Source of the DNA: Hydrangea macrophylla
Lineage: Eukaryota > Streptophyta > Magnoliopsida > Cornales > Hydrangeaceae
Length of the DNA stretch: 64,000 nt
Reading direction: 5' to 3'
Assembly (NCBI GenBank): GCA_033977485.1
Contig: CM066994.1
Location: forward strand, 13,699,585 to 13,763,584
Shown here one piece after another: positions 10,904 to 23,224 of the stretch. The translations under genes and the position numbers were made by a program. Each line of letters opens with the position of its first letter. Position 1 is the stretch's first letter. The notes under the pieces are model-generated. The model did no database searches, was not told the DNA's origin, and saw only the letters and a list, made by a program, of their open reading frames with translations.

Positions 10904-11613
10904 TGTTGAGAATTGGCTTAAATTTCTCATTACTGGAATGTCGCTCGAGCGAGGTTATGCAAATTTGGAGACTGGAATCTCGCCCGCTCAGAGAGTTGCC
11001 CGAGCGGACACAGTGTTTATGTGCAAGAACTGGGTTCCCTATTTATTCTATATAAATAGGGAGCTATGGTGGTGAAGCAAAGTATCTTGAAGAGGGCCCA
11101 GGTCTAGAAAACTCAAGTAAGAGAGAGTGCAGAGCTTCGGCTCAAACGGTGGGCTTGGGCCCAACAGAGTGGTGAAGGTGGCTACGACCTTGGTAATGAA
11201 TCCATGGCGGAGGGTAAAGTAAACGGTGAAGTCCTTAGAGAGAAGGAGAGAGAGTAATTGGTGTGTCCTCGTGTGTAGAAGCTCTTGACAGGTCAAGTGG
11301 TTGTGATGAGTGCAATGTGAATGCATTCATATGTGAGCAAGCTCAAAAAATAAAAAATAAAAATAAAAAAAAATAAAAAAAAAAAGTTTAGAGAGAAAGA
11401 GAGAGAGTGACTTGCAATCATTGATAATCAACAAATGAGGAGCTTGGTGTGGATGTAGGAATGATTAGGTTGGCCAAACTACGTAGAATGCTATGTTCTT
11501 GTCTTGTGTTATTTATTCTTGTTATAGGATCTACATCTTTCTCTTGCTATTAATTAGCTTCATGTGAATTATCTTGTAAATGTGATTGATCTTGGGGGCC
11601 CACCCGCACAACA
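10904..11613 (+). mobile_element. Copia-type solo LTR (G), TSD ATTTG
   Basis: It starts TGTTGAGAATTGG and ends CCCGCACAACA. It is flanked by an exact 5-bp duplication ATTTG (10899-10903 and 11614-11618). A TATA box TATAAATA lies at 11051-11058 about 150 bp in, consistent with a U3 promoter. Between the start and the TATA box are CGCTCGAGCG (10942-10951) and two degenerate relatives. No internal retrotransposon sequence follows, so this is a solo LTR left by LTR-LTR recombination. Confidence 0.85.
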
Positions 11614-13307
11614 ATTTGATATAACGCTGGAATTTAAACTTAAAAGAAGGGCATTAATAGAAAGGAATAAAAGGTTCAAAAAAGTTCAAAAAGGGTCTTA
11701 GAGACAGGAAAAGTATAAAATTATACTAGAAATTGTCCATGCTTATGGTGTAACACCCGTACCCGGAAAAGAATATTAATATAGTATTAATATGTGTTAA
11801 TTAAAGATAATTAATGCATAATATGGTTTAAGGTGGGGTTATGAACCCACATGTGAAAAGGTGTTCGAATGCGGACACATATGAAAGTACTATGAAAGGC
11901 AGGATTAGTATATAAGTGTGGACCAATGAGGGTCTAGTTGGAATCATTTGCATTTAGATACTACTATATGCTTATATGTGTAATAACCTGCATTTTCATA
12001 TTTAATTTGTAATTTCATTATCATATTAAATTTCATTTGGTATTGACTGCTTCATTTAATTACATTTCTCATGTTCTAATTATTATCCCTTGTGTTATTT
12101 CATATTTAAAATTCATGTTGGGGTTAAATTGTAATTTTTATAAAGTTAGTAATACCTGTGTGGATTTCAAAATCTGTATTTCAAAACGGTGAAAATGTTC
12201 TCTTTTATTTCAATCAGTATTTTTATGAAACCAGAAAATCACTTCTTACACTAAAATGAATTTTCTGTATTTTTGTGGTGGACACCGCACCCCGAAAATA
12301 CCAGTTAGTGTTCAAAACTGTCCATGTTGTGTTTAACTTCCACAGATTTTGGAAGTGACCGATTTAGACATTTACTTTATTTCCAATTATGGCAAGTAAT
12401 AATTGGATAAGGCATTGTTTGGGAATGTTTAGCTTATATGTGCAAATGTTGTGTCCATAAGCTAAATTCCCAAACAACCCCAAATTGACCCCTACTACTC
12501 TATATTGCCTCTTCACCATCTGGAGAATTATCTACGTATATGTATTGTGTGTATATCAGATTTATGTGCTGAGTATTTAGTTTAGTAGATAATCTAAACC
12601 ATTTTGTTGAGTGAACAACAAGAGGCTTGGTCACCAAGTTCTTCCATTTGGCTCTCTATATGTACTCCATCATACACACACCTCTCACATTACACATTCT
12701 GAAAACCTGATAGAAAAGAGAGAGAGTGCAGAGAGTTCATAGTTCAGATTATTTTAGAGAGAGAGAAGAGCTTCTATCCTCCATAGCTTACAAGCTTTGA
12801 TTTGATTTCTACATTGGGTTTCTTTCTCAACAATTACTTCCACCTCTAATCTCAGTTAGTATTTCTAACTCACTCTAAATGTAATTCTATACTTATTTAC
12901 TGATATTGTGTGTGTATATTTGGAACTCCACTACTAAATTCGTCCATGGAAGCTTGAGCTTCAAAAATCACAATTTTCCAAACTTAACCAAAACTTGTTT
13001 TTAGAGTTGATTATGAAAGATTATACCTCATTGATGATAGGTCTGAAATTTTAGAACCCAATTCGTTCATATAAGAAAGTATATTGAAAATGAAGTTTTG
13101 ACATGTTTTAGTTTTTCCTAAAATTAGAGAGCTATGGATCAAATGGTGTTAAATTAATCATAGATTCTTAATCCTTGTGAAAAACCAAAGAGAATCATAT
13201 ACTATAAGGCCTAGTAACTCACAGAATGGAAATGGGTCAATTTAGACCCTGTTTTGCTGAAACAGGGTATTCTCCACGAAGAAGATGAAGCCTCAGCTTC
13301 ACCTCGC

Positions 13308-13538
13308 GCCACGATCGCGCGCGCGAGGTATGCTTCCCCAGGCAGAAAGGAAAGTTTTTTTATATATAAAGGAAAATTTGGCTGGTCGCGCGAGAACCCC
13401 TTCGCGCGAGCGATCCGCGCGCGCGACATTGGCTTTCTCAGGCAGACAGAAAAGTTATATAAAAAAAAGGAAAATGGGCATATCGCGCGAGCGGCCCGCG
13501 CGAGCGACCCTTCGCGCGAGCGGCCCGCGCGCGCGAGT
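13308..13538. repeat. CGCGCGAGCG palindromic array in LTR B
   Basis: About nine copies of TCGCGCGAG / CGCGCGCGAG-type motifs are grouped in three clusters with about 15-20 bp steps. The sequence is far more GC- and CpG-rich than its surroundings, which is odd for methylated transposon DNA. ORFs across it (13254-13665) are repetitive Ala/Arg strings and are not credible genes. Confidence 0.8.
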
Positions 13539-13830
13539 TCTGACAGTTTATGTTTTTGTCTGTTTTGTGTTTAAGGTCTGTTTGGTTCAACTTTTTAGTA
13601 CTGTTAAGGCTCTGTTTGGGAATTTAGTTGATCAGAACTCTAATTGGTTATGTTTAAAGGATTAAAACATTGTAGTATGACTCATTAACCCCCGTACGCG
13701 TGTTGTTCCTTTAATTCAGCATTTTTGTTTTCGTTTAAGTGCATACCATTCATGTGGGTCAGTGGTACATGCATAGGGGTGTCAGTCTGTGTGGAAAAGA
13801 GTAATGGTAGTGTGGAAAGAGTATGAGTTT

Positions 13831-13919
13831 GTGTTTGTGGTCGTGGTTGTGGTTGTGGTTGAGTATGAGTTTGTGGTCGTGGTCGTGGTTGTGGTTGTGG
13901 TTGTGGTTGAGGTTGAGAT
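13831..13919. repeat. (TGGTTG)n-like minisatellite in LTR B
   Basis: Hexamers GTGGTT/GTGGTC repeat, with two interspersed GAGTATGAGTTTGTGG units. Low-complexity Pro/Gln, His/Asn or Val ORFs on either strand arise from this repeat. Confidence 0.85.
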
Positions 13920-13959
13920 TGTGGAGAGGGTATCTTTGAAATGCGACGGTGGCAAATAT

Positions 13960-14230
13960 GGACACTCCCTGACGCCCATGGAAGCGTTAAAGTGTGTGAA
14001 GCCGAACTCGGACACTCCCTGGCACCCATGGTAGTGCTAAAGTGTGGCCTACGGACACTCCCTGATAACTCGAGTCTGGATACTGTGTGAGGGGTCGCCC
14101 CGGTATTTGCATGGCGGTTAGGGTATTCAAAGTGTGAGGCATTGGACACTCCCTGGTACCCCGGACCAAAGTGTGAGGCAAACTGGACACTCCCTGGCGC
14201 CTCGTTGCTAAAGTGTGGCTATCTGAGTGT
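13960..14230. repeat. GGACACTCCCTGG minisatellite in LTR B
   Basis: GGACACTCCCTG occurs at 13960, 14010, 14053, 14144 and 14185. Steps are about 41-50 bp, with one double step. AAAGTGTG occurs between units. Confidence 0.8.
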
Positions 14231-15049
14231 TTCAAAGATACCAGGAGTAGGATAGTGGGTTGTTGTGGCTGTCGAGAGAAAAGCGTCGGCAAGATGAGTG
14301 TGGTGCATTGTTCTCATACACGGTCCCATCTGTGTAAATTTACCCTCTTTAAATAATGTTGTGGTTGTTTTTCTAAACGAGCTCTTTAATCATAATTATA
14401 AACTTGTGGATTTAACCTTGAATTGGAAAAAGGTAAATGGGTATGTTTTACATTCAAAGTCATGTTTTTAATACTCACCAGCTTCTTGAAGCTGACGACG
14501 TTGATGCGTCCTGGACATTCGTGTTCAGGCTTTTCAGGTTATAACTAGGAGGAATCATACGACTATGCTAATTGAGAATGGCTGCTTCTGGAATAAAGAA
14601 ACTGTTTATTATATGTTTTAAGTTTATCTGTTTTAAGTTATGAACTGTTTTGTTTTAAGGATGACTGTAACAGACTCTAAGATATTATTTTATTTTCAAG
14701 GCGGTCTGTGCCTTAGTTGACCCCGGTTCATAAGATGTAATAAGATAGAAAATTTTTGTAAGCCTTGATTGCTTTACTCTGATTACATGTTTTGTTGTTT
14801 GACGTTTGGGACGGAATCGATCCTTCAAACTGTCGCGACCTACGGGTCCATAAAGGAAATTAAACGCTTTCCTGATTTATGCTACGTCGGGGCGTGACAA
14901 TATGAATACTTGTTTAAATGGTTAAAGATATTGTTATGTCTTATGATAGGTAAAGGAGACTTGTTTGGGTACCTGTAGATACCCCAATTTTGACCGACCA
15001 TCGAATTCAGGGGATGGTTACCTCTAGGCCGATGATGACAATGACCGGC

Positions 15050-17655
15050 TATAACACCCGTACCTGGAGAACGGGTTAATTATTATGTTAATATGCATTA
15101 ATTTCTATAATTAGTGTATAAAATGGATTAAGGGGAGGCTTGGACTTGCCCGTATGAAAAGTGTTCCGAGAAGGACACCATTTGGAAAAGCCCCCAGTGA
15201 GGTGGGACAGGTATTGGAATGGGACCCAGTGAAGGGTCGGATATTAATATTTGTATTTTAAATGATTAAATGCATTTTTTATATGATTTGTATGAATATT
15301 TGTTAAATTGCTTTCATATTAGATTGTTATGTGCTAGCAATTGGTATTAGTTTGGACACCCAAATAAGGGTATAACTGAAATAGATTGATAATTATTAGG
15401 TGCGATAGCAATTTCACAAAATATATGGGACCCACATTGGGACCTATACGGGACTTAGACAAACACTCATTAGATAATTGGGTAGTTAATGGAATGTTTG
15501 GGGATTTCATAATAGGAACTTAGGAAAATCCAGGGATGTAAATGAAAAGGGGAGAAATTGAGGCTTTGACACCTCAACACATATAGTATGTGTATGTGTC
15601 AAGACGTGAGCTTTGTCTCAAAACATTTACAGAAAATTAAACCAAAACAAAAGAAGGGAGCTCACCGAGAGAAAGACCGAACCGTCATCGACATCGTTTT
15701 CTTGCCATTCCATCGCCGTCGTTCGTCGGATTTACAATCCGAGACCACTATTGGACTCGTGGAAGTAAAAGGATCACATGCACGTAATTTATTTTTATTT
15801 TCGGCAACATTTTTCCAGCATCTGTTCTTGATAGACGATATTTGTTGTACCAAAACTATGTAAGATTACTCTAGAACAAGAATTGGCTTTGGTTCTAGCT
15901 TGAATCGGGATTTTAGGAGCATAATTGGGTATAATCTTGCTAAGATGAGTTTTCTAACCAAAAAGTGATTGTAGTTTAAGGGGTTCAATGATTCTATTTA
16001 TGTTTGAGTTATAGAAATCATGCTTAGAAGCTATGGAATTGTTAGAATGTGATTTACGTGTCAATTGCATGAAAAGTTGCTATGATTATATGCTTACATG
16101 CTTATATGTTTATGTTGTATTCAATGAGCACCGGGTATTGGGAGTAATAAGGGTAGTGAAGAGGAAGAATCCGAGAAATACAGAAGTCCAAGGAATAGAA
16201 GTGACCACGGGACCAAGAGAGATCTTCGGGTTTGAATAAATCATTGAACCGGTGACTCGGCGATTACGGATATGATTTATGTGTTAATTGTAGCATTGCA
16301 CATGTTAAACATTCAATCATGTTTAGATTACTCACTAAGTGTAATGCTTAAGAAAACCGTTTTCCTTTTCTGTTGTAGTAAATAACAACCACCGCAGGTA
16401 CGGAGCTATATCTGGAGAGGAAGTAACGTGCTCGGGAATGGGGGAGAGATTTGGGTCTCGTAATTATGTTTATAACTTGTAATATAGTATAACTTGTGGG
16501 TTAGTATCCTTGACTTGTCGATTAAAGTTTTGACTCATGGTTGTATCCATGGAGTTAGTTTTGGAATCCTACGACTCATGTGGATAATGTACATTCATAG
16601 AAACCATGTAATTCTCTGTGTTAGTGGTTAGTTTGAGTAAGAAGTTGAAGGATTTCAAGGTTGCCTTTGTAAGTTTAATGTTTATCTTGGGTTGTAGTAA
16701 ACCTTGTGAATTCCATATATTTCTTGGGTTGTAACTATATGCATGGATAAGTTGTGGTGTTGAACCTTTCCGGCGAGCCCGGGTTAGTGTCGCAACTTTT
16801 TTGGATAAGTTCTTTTGTAGCTAAGTGTTTTGGATGATTTGTAAACATCTTCCAGAGAAGTTATGTAAATGGTTGTTCTTGAAGTTAACTTGAATTTGAT
16901 TACTTGTTTGACTCAATTAAAGTTGTATATACTTATTTTGAATGAGGAAGTAAACTTGTATAGGTATTTGTTATGTTTACCAAACGTTTACAAAGTTTGG
17001 AAGGGTGTTGGTTTGACTTGAATTCATTTTAACAAGTTATAGGCAAAATGCTAAGTTTGGATGAAGATTATGTTTCAAAGAACTTATTTTAATCTTCATG
17101 TGATGGTAATTATGATTTAAGAATGTTTAGAGATGCTTTTGAATGTTGGTATCAAGGTTTTGGAAAGTTTTTTCTAGGTCCTAAATGGTGTAGTATGATT
17201 TTAGAAAAGTTTGAACTTGAAAACAGGGGAGTTACTGCTAAAAAATTGACTTCTGCAGAAACCGGATCGATCTGGAGCAGCTGGAGGAGCCAGAGTGGTC
17301 ATTCTGTCAAAATCGGATCGATCCGGTTTTGGGCGGATCGATTCACTAGTTCAGTTTCAGCACCGACGGCTTTTACGGAAACGAACATAACTCACTCTAG
17401 AAAATTCAGAGTTGAGCGCCGTTTTTTGCGTTGGAACCGGGACTCAAAGACCTATATTTTGGTATAAAATTTGCTATATCTTATTAATCACCAATTTGCC
17501 CTTGAGGCTATTTTTGTCACCACAAAGTTCTTTTATGTCGTTTAACACACGTGTTACTTAGTAATTCGCGTGTTTCTTTGTTAATTCGTATAGTTGAGCA
17601 CTTGTAGTATTCTTACACGTGTCCTAATCCGCATGAGGCAGGTTGGGGTATGACA
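15050..17655 (+). mobile_element. Solo LTR D (A family), TSD CCGGC
   Basis: It starts TATAACACCCGTACC (TG changed to TA) and ends TTGGGGTATGACA. Flanks are CCGGC at 15045-15049 and 17656-17660. Length is 2606 bp. Same family as LTR A but inserted later, since it lies inside C, which lies inside A. A TCGA-centred palindrome cluster is at 17264-17344. Short ORFs (15588-15863, 17123-17467) show no domain. Confidence 0.87.
17264..17344. repeat. GGATCGATCC palindromes in LTR D
   Basis: GGATCGATCT (17264), GGATCGATCC (17315) and GGATCGATTC (17335) occur. The last two are 20 bp apart. They lie about 310-390 bp before the LTR end, a position comparable to the degenerate set in LTR A. Confidence 0.7.
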
Positions 17656-18091
17656 CCGGCGGAATTCGAAGAATTTCCAAACGATTCAAGTTCTTTAGAA
17701 GATTCTTCAAACTAATTTTTCAAAATAGAGAAAAAGAGGGAAATCAGGTGATTCGAGGAAACCTGGATATGAAATACATATGAGAAAGGAACAGTCTGAA
17801 AGTTAATTTCAAAATTAATTATATGTATGTATATTAGAATATTGAAAAAGAAAATAAAAGAAAAAAAAAAGAATTTTGAAAGGAAAAAAAAAAAAGAAAG
17901 AAAAAGGAAAAGAAGAAAAGAAAAATATCTTAGAATATTAGTATAATTAACTAAAATATATTAGTAAAAGTATGAAAGTATATACTTTTTTATAAATATT
18001 TGAAAATAAAATTAAAAAAAGGGGATAATATTGCTTCTTGCGGCATGCGGCATAGGCGCCGACACTTGCTGAGTGTCACGCCGGCACTCAC

Positions 18092-20155
18092 TGTCACGAC
18101 CCATCCCACTACGAGTGGAAATAGGACACGTGGCACGCCACCAAGGCTTATCCAATTCCATTAAAGTAACATAGCAGCGGAAAACATTATTAAAATTCAT
18201 TAAATTCAGAGTTATAAAAAAAGTTTTGTCCATAGAACCAGTTCCAAAAGAATTCAACTTTGAAAACAGAGGTCCAGTCGGCTGATCGAGGATCCGGTCA
18301 ACTGGTGATCTCAAATAAAAAGGTTTCAAAATATATCAGCCCATCCAGTCGACTGTGTCGGGGACCCAGTCGACTGGTGCCTAAAATTATCAGTCGACTG
18401 AGTAATACCCAGTCGATTGGTACCCTAATCCAGCAGAATGTCATGGCCTGGGGCTCCAACCAGTCGACTGTTTTTTCAACCCAGTCAACTGAATCTCAGA
18501 CGAAACAAAGCAGTAATCAATTCAACATAGTGATCCAGTCGACTGGATCGAAAACCAGTCGACTGGTTTCTGTCAGCAAAATCCAAAACTGCAATTTTTC
18601 CCAATCAAGGTTCTCCCAAATCTAAACCAACATATATCCACTCAATTCCATCATTCAAAAACATAAATACAAGAGCGTTTACTAGGGATTACAAGTACTA
18701 AATCTAAGTTCAGATTATACTACAACATGCTACGAATTCAAGGTTATTATTACAAGTTCGGAGTAGAACAAAAGTATAGACAATTGATTCCCCCGCATTC
18801 CACAACGGCCTCACTCCTCACGCTTCTTCTTGTCTTTCTTCTTACATGCAATGGAGTACATCTCCACTGCTCAACTATATGCTGAGTGCACAATTCTAAA
18901 TGTATTCTTATATGATAGTTCATGGTTTAAGCATCTAAAACACATAGAAATGGTCTTTAGGGTGAGTGGTACGCATTCATCCGGTCGATGTCGTAGGAGG
19001 CCTATCTCTCCCACGCATCTCGTACACTAGTTGGGCCTTCCTCCATACCAGGTACCGTGTCCTGGTTGGGCCCACCTCCAATCCAGACACAACCAAAATT
19101 CCAATTCCATCACAATCACAATCAAAATTCCAATCCTCAAGGTTCGAGGAGCTTACCCCGGATGAATTTGCACCAAACTCCCCTTTGACCCAAGTAGACA
19201 CATAACATGCTCACATAAACAGTTATACATGCTTTTCATATAATTTCACGTTCATAATTAATGGGCCTAATTAATACACGAATTTTGCCCGGATCCAAAG
19301 ATATCAAAACTGATATTCAAAACATGAAAACCCATATATTTCATAGATCTAGAATTCATACCTCGTGCGATTCTCTTCAAACTTTAAAGGATCGTCTAGG
19401 GGGCTAATTAATCGTCGGATTTCGAATTTGAGACGATTCCTACACATTTTACTGGGATTTCCCCAAAAGTCTAGAATTAAGATTTTTACAAAAAATTGGC
19501 CAAACACGGACGAAAAACTGACGGATGAAAGGTCGCCGATCGTCGTCGCAAAGCCCGTGGCAACAATCTCACTTCCTCTCCTCTCTCCCTAGATATTTAT
19601 AAAGTTTTGGAGAAATGAAATCTTATCCTCCACTATTGATAGAAAATCTTCTCGAAAATTGTGTTCACCTCCCCGCAAGTTTCTCAAACTTCTAATTAAC
19701 TCCCGAAACTTTGCACACGTCCATTTTATCACTTTACGAGTGAAAATTATAAATTTCAGAAGTTTCCGACTAAGTCTTGTTTGGGTCCAAAAATAACGTC
19801 CGAAACTAAATTATGTGAAATCTCTACACCACCTACCTTTTTATTTAACATGTCACTCACGTTCTCACCACAGTTCTCAAAACGATATATAACAATATCA
19901 AAATTACCAAAAATTATACTACATAGTATAATTCACTATTCACGAAATAACAGATATCTCAAATAACATTTAATTCATGTAAATGTCATTTAACCATGCC
20001 AATGCAACATGAAATATCATGTTCCTGTGTCCTCTCTGACACCTCACCGTTGGCCCACAATCAACCTCATCTCAATATTAATAAACATTAATATTTTCAC
20101 GTGTTACCACAATGTCATATTTTAACGACAGGCAAATTCTGGAATGGGTGTGACA
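18092..20155 (-). mobile_element. Solo LTR E, minus orientation, TSD CTCAC
   Basis: Plus-strand termini are TGTCACGACCCATCCC and GAATGGGTGTGACA. Flanks are CTCAC at 18087-18091 and 20156-20160. Length is 2064 bp. By comparison with A, B, D and F (start TGTAACACCC, end GTGACA) the element reads on the minus strand. A candidate TATA box TTTATAAATA lies on the minus strand near 19592-19603. The CAGTCGACTG array lies near its 3' end. Confidence 0.87.
18275..18565. repeat. CAGTCGACTG palindrome array in LTR E
   Basis: Six perfect decamers (18346, 18367, 18391, 18461, 18536, 18556) and four one- or two-base variants (18275, 18295, 18410, 18482) occur. Steps within groups are 19-24 bp. Sequence between decamers is not conserved. 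Confidence 0.88.
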
Positions 20156-20160
20156 CTCAC

Positions 20161-22504
20161 TGAGTGCCGCAGACAACTCAGTGTGTACCGCCCGCTGTAA
20201 TAGACTGTTTTTCTTAAATACGTATGGAATATTCTTGCACATGGGTTTCCACCTGAAATTGGTCAATTGACGCTCAGATTTTGGTCAATATAAGTAGGCC
20301 TTCACCTCCATTACAAGGATCCAATCTTTCTTCTCCCTCAATCCTCTTCTTTCATCTTGCAAGATATATAGAAAACTAGAGAGATTTAAGAGAGAAATCA
20401 AGAAATTTTGAAGAATTTAAGAGTTTTCTTTGAAGAATTTGAAGAAGAAGTTGAAGAAATTAGAAGATCTTCATCAACAAATCAAGAAGTTCTTGAGGTT
20501 ATAGAAGTAACCTTTTAATTCTATCTAGAATTAGGCTAGATTTAATCACAAACTCATAGATTTAGACTTTTACACATTTTCAAAACCTTTCTTCTTATCC
20601 TATTTCATCACATACCACATAGAGTTTGTGATTGGATTTTGAAGTATTGTTTTTATTAGTTTGGATCTAGACATAGCCTTGGTTTAAAACAAAAACAAAA
20701 AAAAAATATTGTAAAAGCCTTTTTACTTAGATTTTATGAAAATCTTGATTTCACTTCCTTTTGTCTCTATTTTTTCTTTGAAATCCATGAGATCTTCTAT
20801 ATCTCATTGGGGTTTCCTTTGGTATTGATATGTTAGTCTCCCGTAACCTCATGATTTATGTGGGGGTTAAGATGGGTCCTAGTTACATCCATATGATTTT
20901 TGTTGGGTCTAAGTTTTGAATTATAATTTTGAGTCTTTCAAGTTGAGTCTCATATAGTTATTCCTATATTCTCTGAGGTTCACATGATTTTGAGTCATAT
21001 CTTAGTCTCCAAGGACCATTAACTTGGGAGGAGAACTAATAAAAATGGATCTATATTCCTCAAGGAACATGTATTTAGGAGAGGAACTAAGTGTAGTTTA
21101 TGTTTAGTTGAGATTTTGAGTACCAAATCCACAATGGTGCAGTGAACTCATGAACTCATTGAGGTCAAAGATTTTTAATTAAATCATGGTCCGTGAGGGT
21201 TGAATGAGACCAATTGGAGAGTGTTCATGACTCATATATGTATCACTACGATCTTGGTCTTGATGAAATTCTATATTTAGGATGGTTTGGTCTTATGATT
21301 TGTGAGTAGGTTGCTATCTGTTCAAAATTTCAGAACAGTAAGTTTGTATTAAAATAAGTAAATCAGAGCTTTAATCAAGTTTTCTTCACCTAAAATAAAT
21401 TTTTCTATGAAGATTAATATCTTAGGAGGATACCCTAAAAGATCAAAATGATTCTGATATTTTTACTATTTTTAGAAAATCATGCAAAAACTCTGGACAG
21501 AGAGTTGAAAATTTCTGAGTGATGTTCGTTCATGACCCTATTCCCAAAGATTCAACCGTTGGATCTTTGATTTTATTTTTGGGTTAACAACTAGACTCAC
21601 AGAGGCACAACATACTAAAAAATAATTAAGATCAAACCGTTAAAAGTATTTTATTTCTATTTTTGAAAGTTTGGTCTGCTCTCTGTAATTCTTACAATTC
21701 TGTCATTGTTTTGATAAAACTTGAATAACTCTAATTTAATGGACTCCTAATGTCCTAAGATCTAAACCATGTCTTAAATATTGTCAATCAAGTTTAAATC
21801 CAGAGGCTAAATGATCCAAACTAATGAGTATCTCATAGCTCATGTTCATGCATTCATCCATACATGTTGATGCTCATAAGTAGGACTCATTTTGTGGTCT
21901 AAATCACAATTAATTGAACTTAATTGAAAATGACTAGGGATATTCCTTATGGTCATGTTGGGGCTATGATATCTCTATATGGACATTACATTGGCTCCTA
22001 GTTGAGACTTGTATATCGATAGAGATGTTATGGTTCCAACTAGCTAAAAGGAATTCAATGTCATGTCAATTCCTCCTCTACTTGATAAATATAAGATAGA
22101 AGTTTAGGATCGATTAATTGATATCTTGTTCAAAGTATGTGGACTAACCCTTTGTTTTGTAGCACTTTTGAGGTACAATTTCTCAAACCTCTCTCTAGTT
22201 TATTTTGCTTGTTGATTTCATTGATTTTTCGACTCCATGTGCGACACTTTAGATTACTTCTTGCTTTATATGTACATGTGATTAGAGACATTTTCTTAGG
22301 ATTTCTATTTTGTATGCATTGCACGTTTCTCATATCACAGCTGGATCCCGGGTAAGTTCTCTAAGTTCCTTGTTCACATAATCATTTTGCTTGTCATTTG
22401 AAATACATGATTTTTGAATGCTATTTTATTATTAGCAATCTTACACCCTTTTCTACATACTTTTGTAATGTATATATATATATGTATTAGTTTAGGGCAT
22501 GCTT
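20161..22504 (+). other. Third and largest piece of LTR C
   Basis: This is uninterrupted LTR C sequence between the E and F insertions. A GTCAATATAAGTAGGCC block near 20285 looks like a TATA region. It is followed by purine-rich GAAGAA repeats (20390-20475). I see no gene. Confidence 0.6.
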
Positions 22505-22608
22505 TGTAATACCCTGTATTTTTTGTAATGTATTATGTGAATAAGACCCTGTATGTTTCTTTTAATACTTGTTTGAGCTTGGCCTTACCCTTGGTATAAT
22601 TTGGATAC

Positions 22609-22720
22609 CAATCGATTGACAAGTTTTCCAATCGATCGACTTGCTTTGGATACCAATCGATTGAACTTTATCTCAATCGATTGATTGTATCAATCGATTG
22701 ACACTTATGCCAATCGATTG
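22609..22720. repeat. CAATCGATTG array 1 in LTR F
   Basis: Decamers start at 22609, 22629 (variant), 22654, 22674, 22691 and 22711. Steps are 20, 25, 20, 17 and 20 bp. The array lies upstream of the candidate TATA box. Confidence 0.9.
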
Positions 22721-23224
22721 AAGGCAGCTGGGCAGATTCTTTTGCTCTGGCTGGGGAAAGGCCACGTGAACACTCTCTCCCTATATATACCAGCCCATTT
22801 TGGGCGGATTTCTGTTTACAGAAATCAGTGAGAGTGAGAGGGAGTGTTTGTGTGTGTGTTATGTATATATAAACACTCACATATATATATATACACACAT
22901 ATATACATGTATTCATACACTCACACACACACATCCATGGACTGAGACAAGAAAGAAGAAGAGGAGAAGATCAGAAAGAATGAGAAGGAGAAGAGAGAAG
23001 AGAGAAGACAGAGAACTAGAGAGAGAGAGAGGAAGGGCACCATTGAAGCTCCAAGCTTCATTACACACAACCAAACACGCCCTTAACATCTAAGGTGAGT
23101 TTTAAACTCACTTGGTAGCTTGATATTGGTGTTAGAACATGCTTGAATGAAGAAATGGAGAAGAAACCATGTATTTCCGTTTATATGTTGCTGGGCAGTC
23201 TTCTCTGTGAAGAAGACGAAGTGT

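Larger units (their letters stand above)
11979..14899 (+). mobile_element. Solo LTR B, TSD ATATG
   Basis: It starts TGTAATAACCTGC and ends GTCGGGGCGTGACA. Flanks are ATATG at 11974-11978 and 14900-14904. Length is 2921 bp. It contains a GC-rich palindromic array (13308-13538), a TGGTTG-type minisatellite (13831-13919) and a GGACACTCCCTGG minisatellite (13960-14230). Near its 3' part GAAGCTGACGACGTTGATGC (about 14496) matches a motif in LTR F, so B and F are related. It is inserted in LTR A. Confidence 0.85.

Noticed and set aside
13254..14292. Several overlapping ORFs, including a Pro-Gln repeat protein
   Set aside because: They are translations of minisatellites inside solo LTR B, open in several frames at once.
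11749..14899. Single 3.15-kb solo LTR
   Set aside because: Its flanks (TATGG, ATATG) do not match. Each 5-mer has its true partner elsewhere: TATGG at 27149 and ATATG at 11974. So two insertions are involved.
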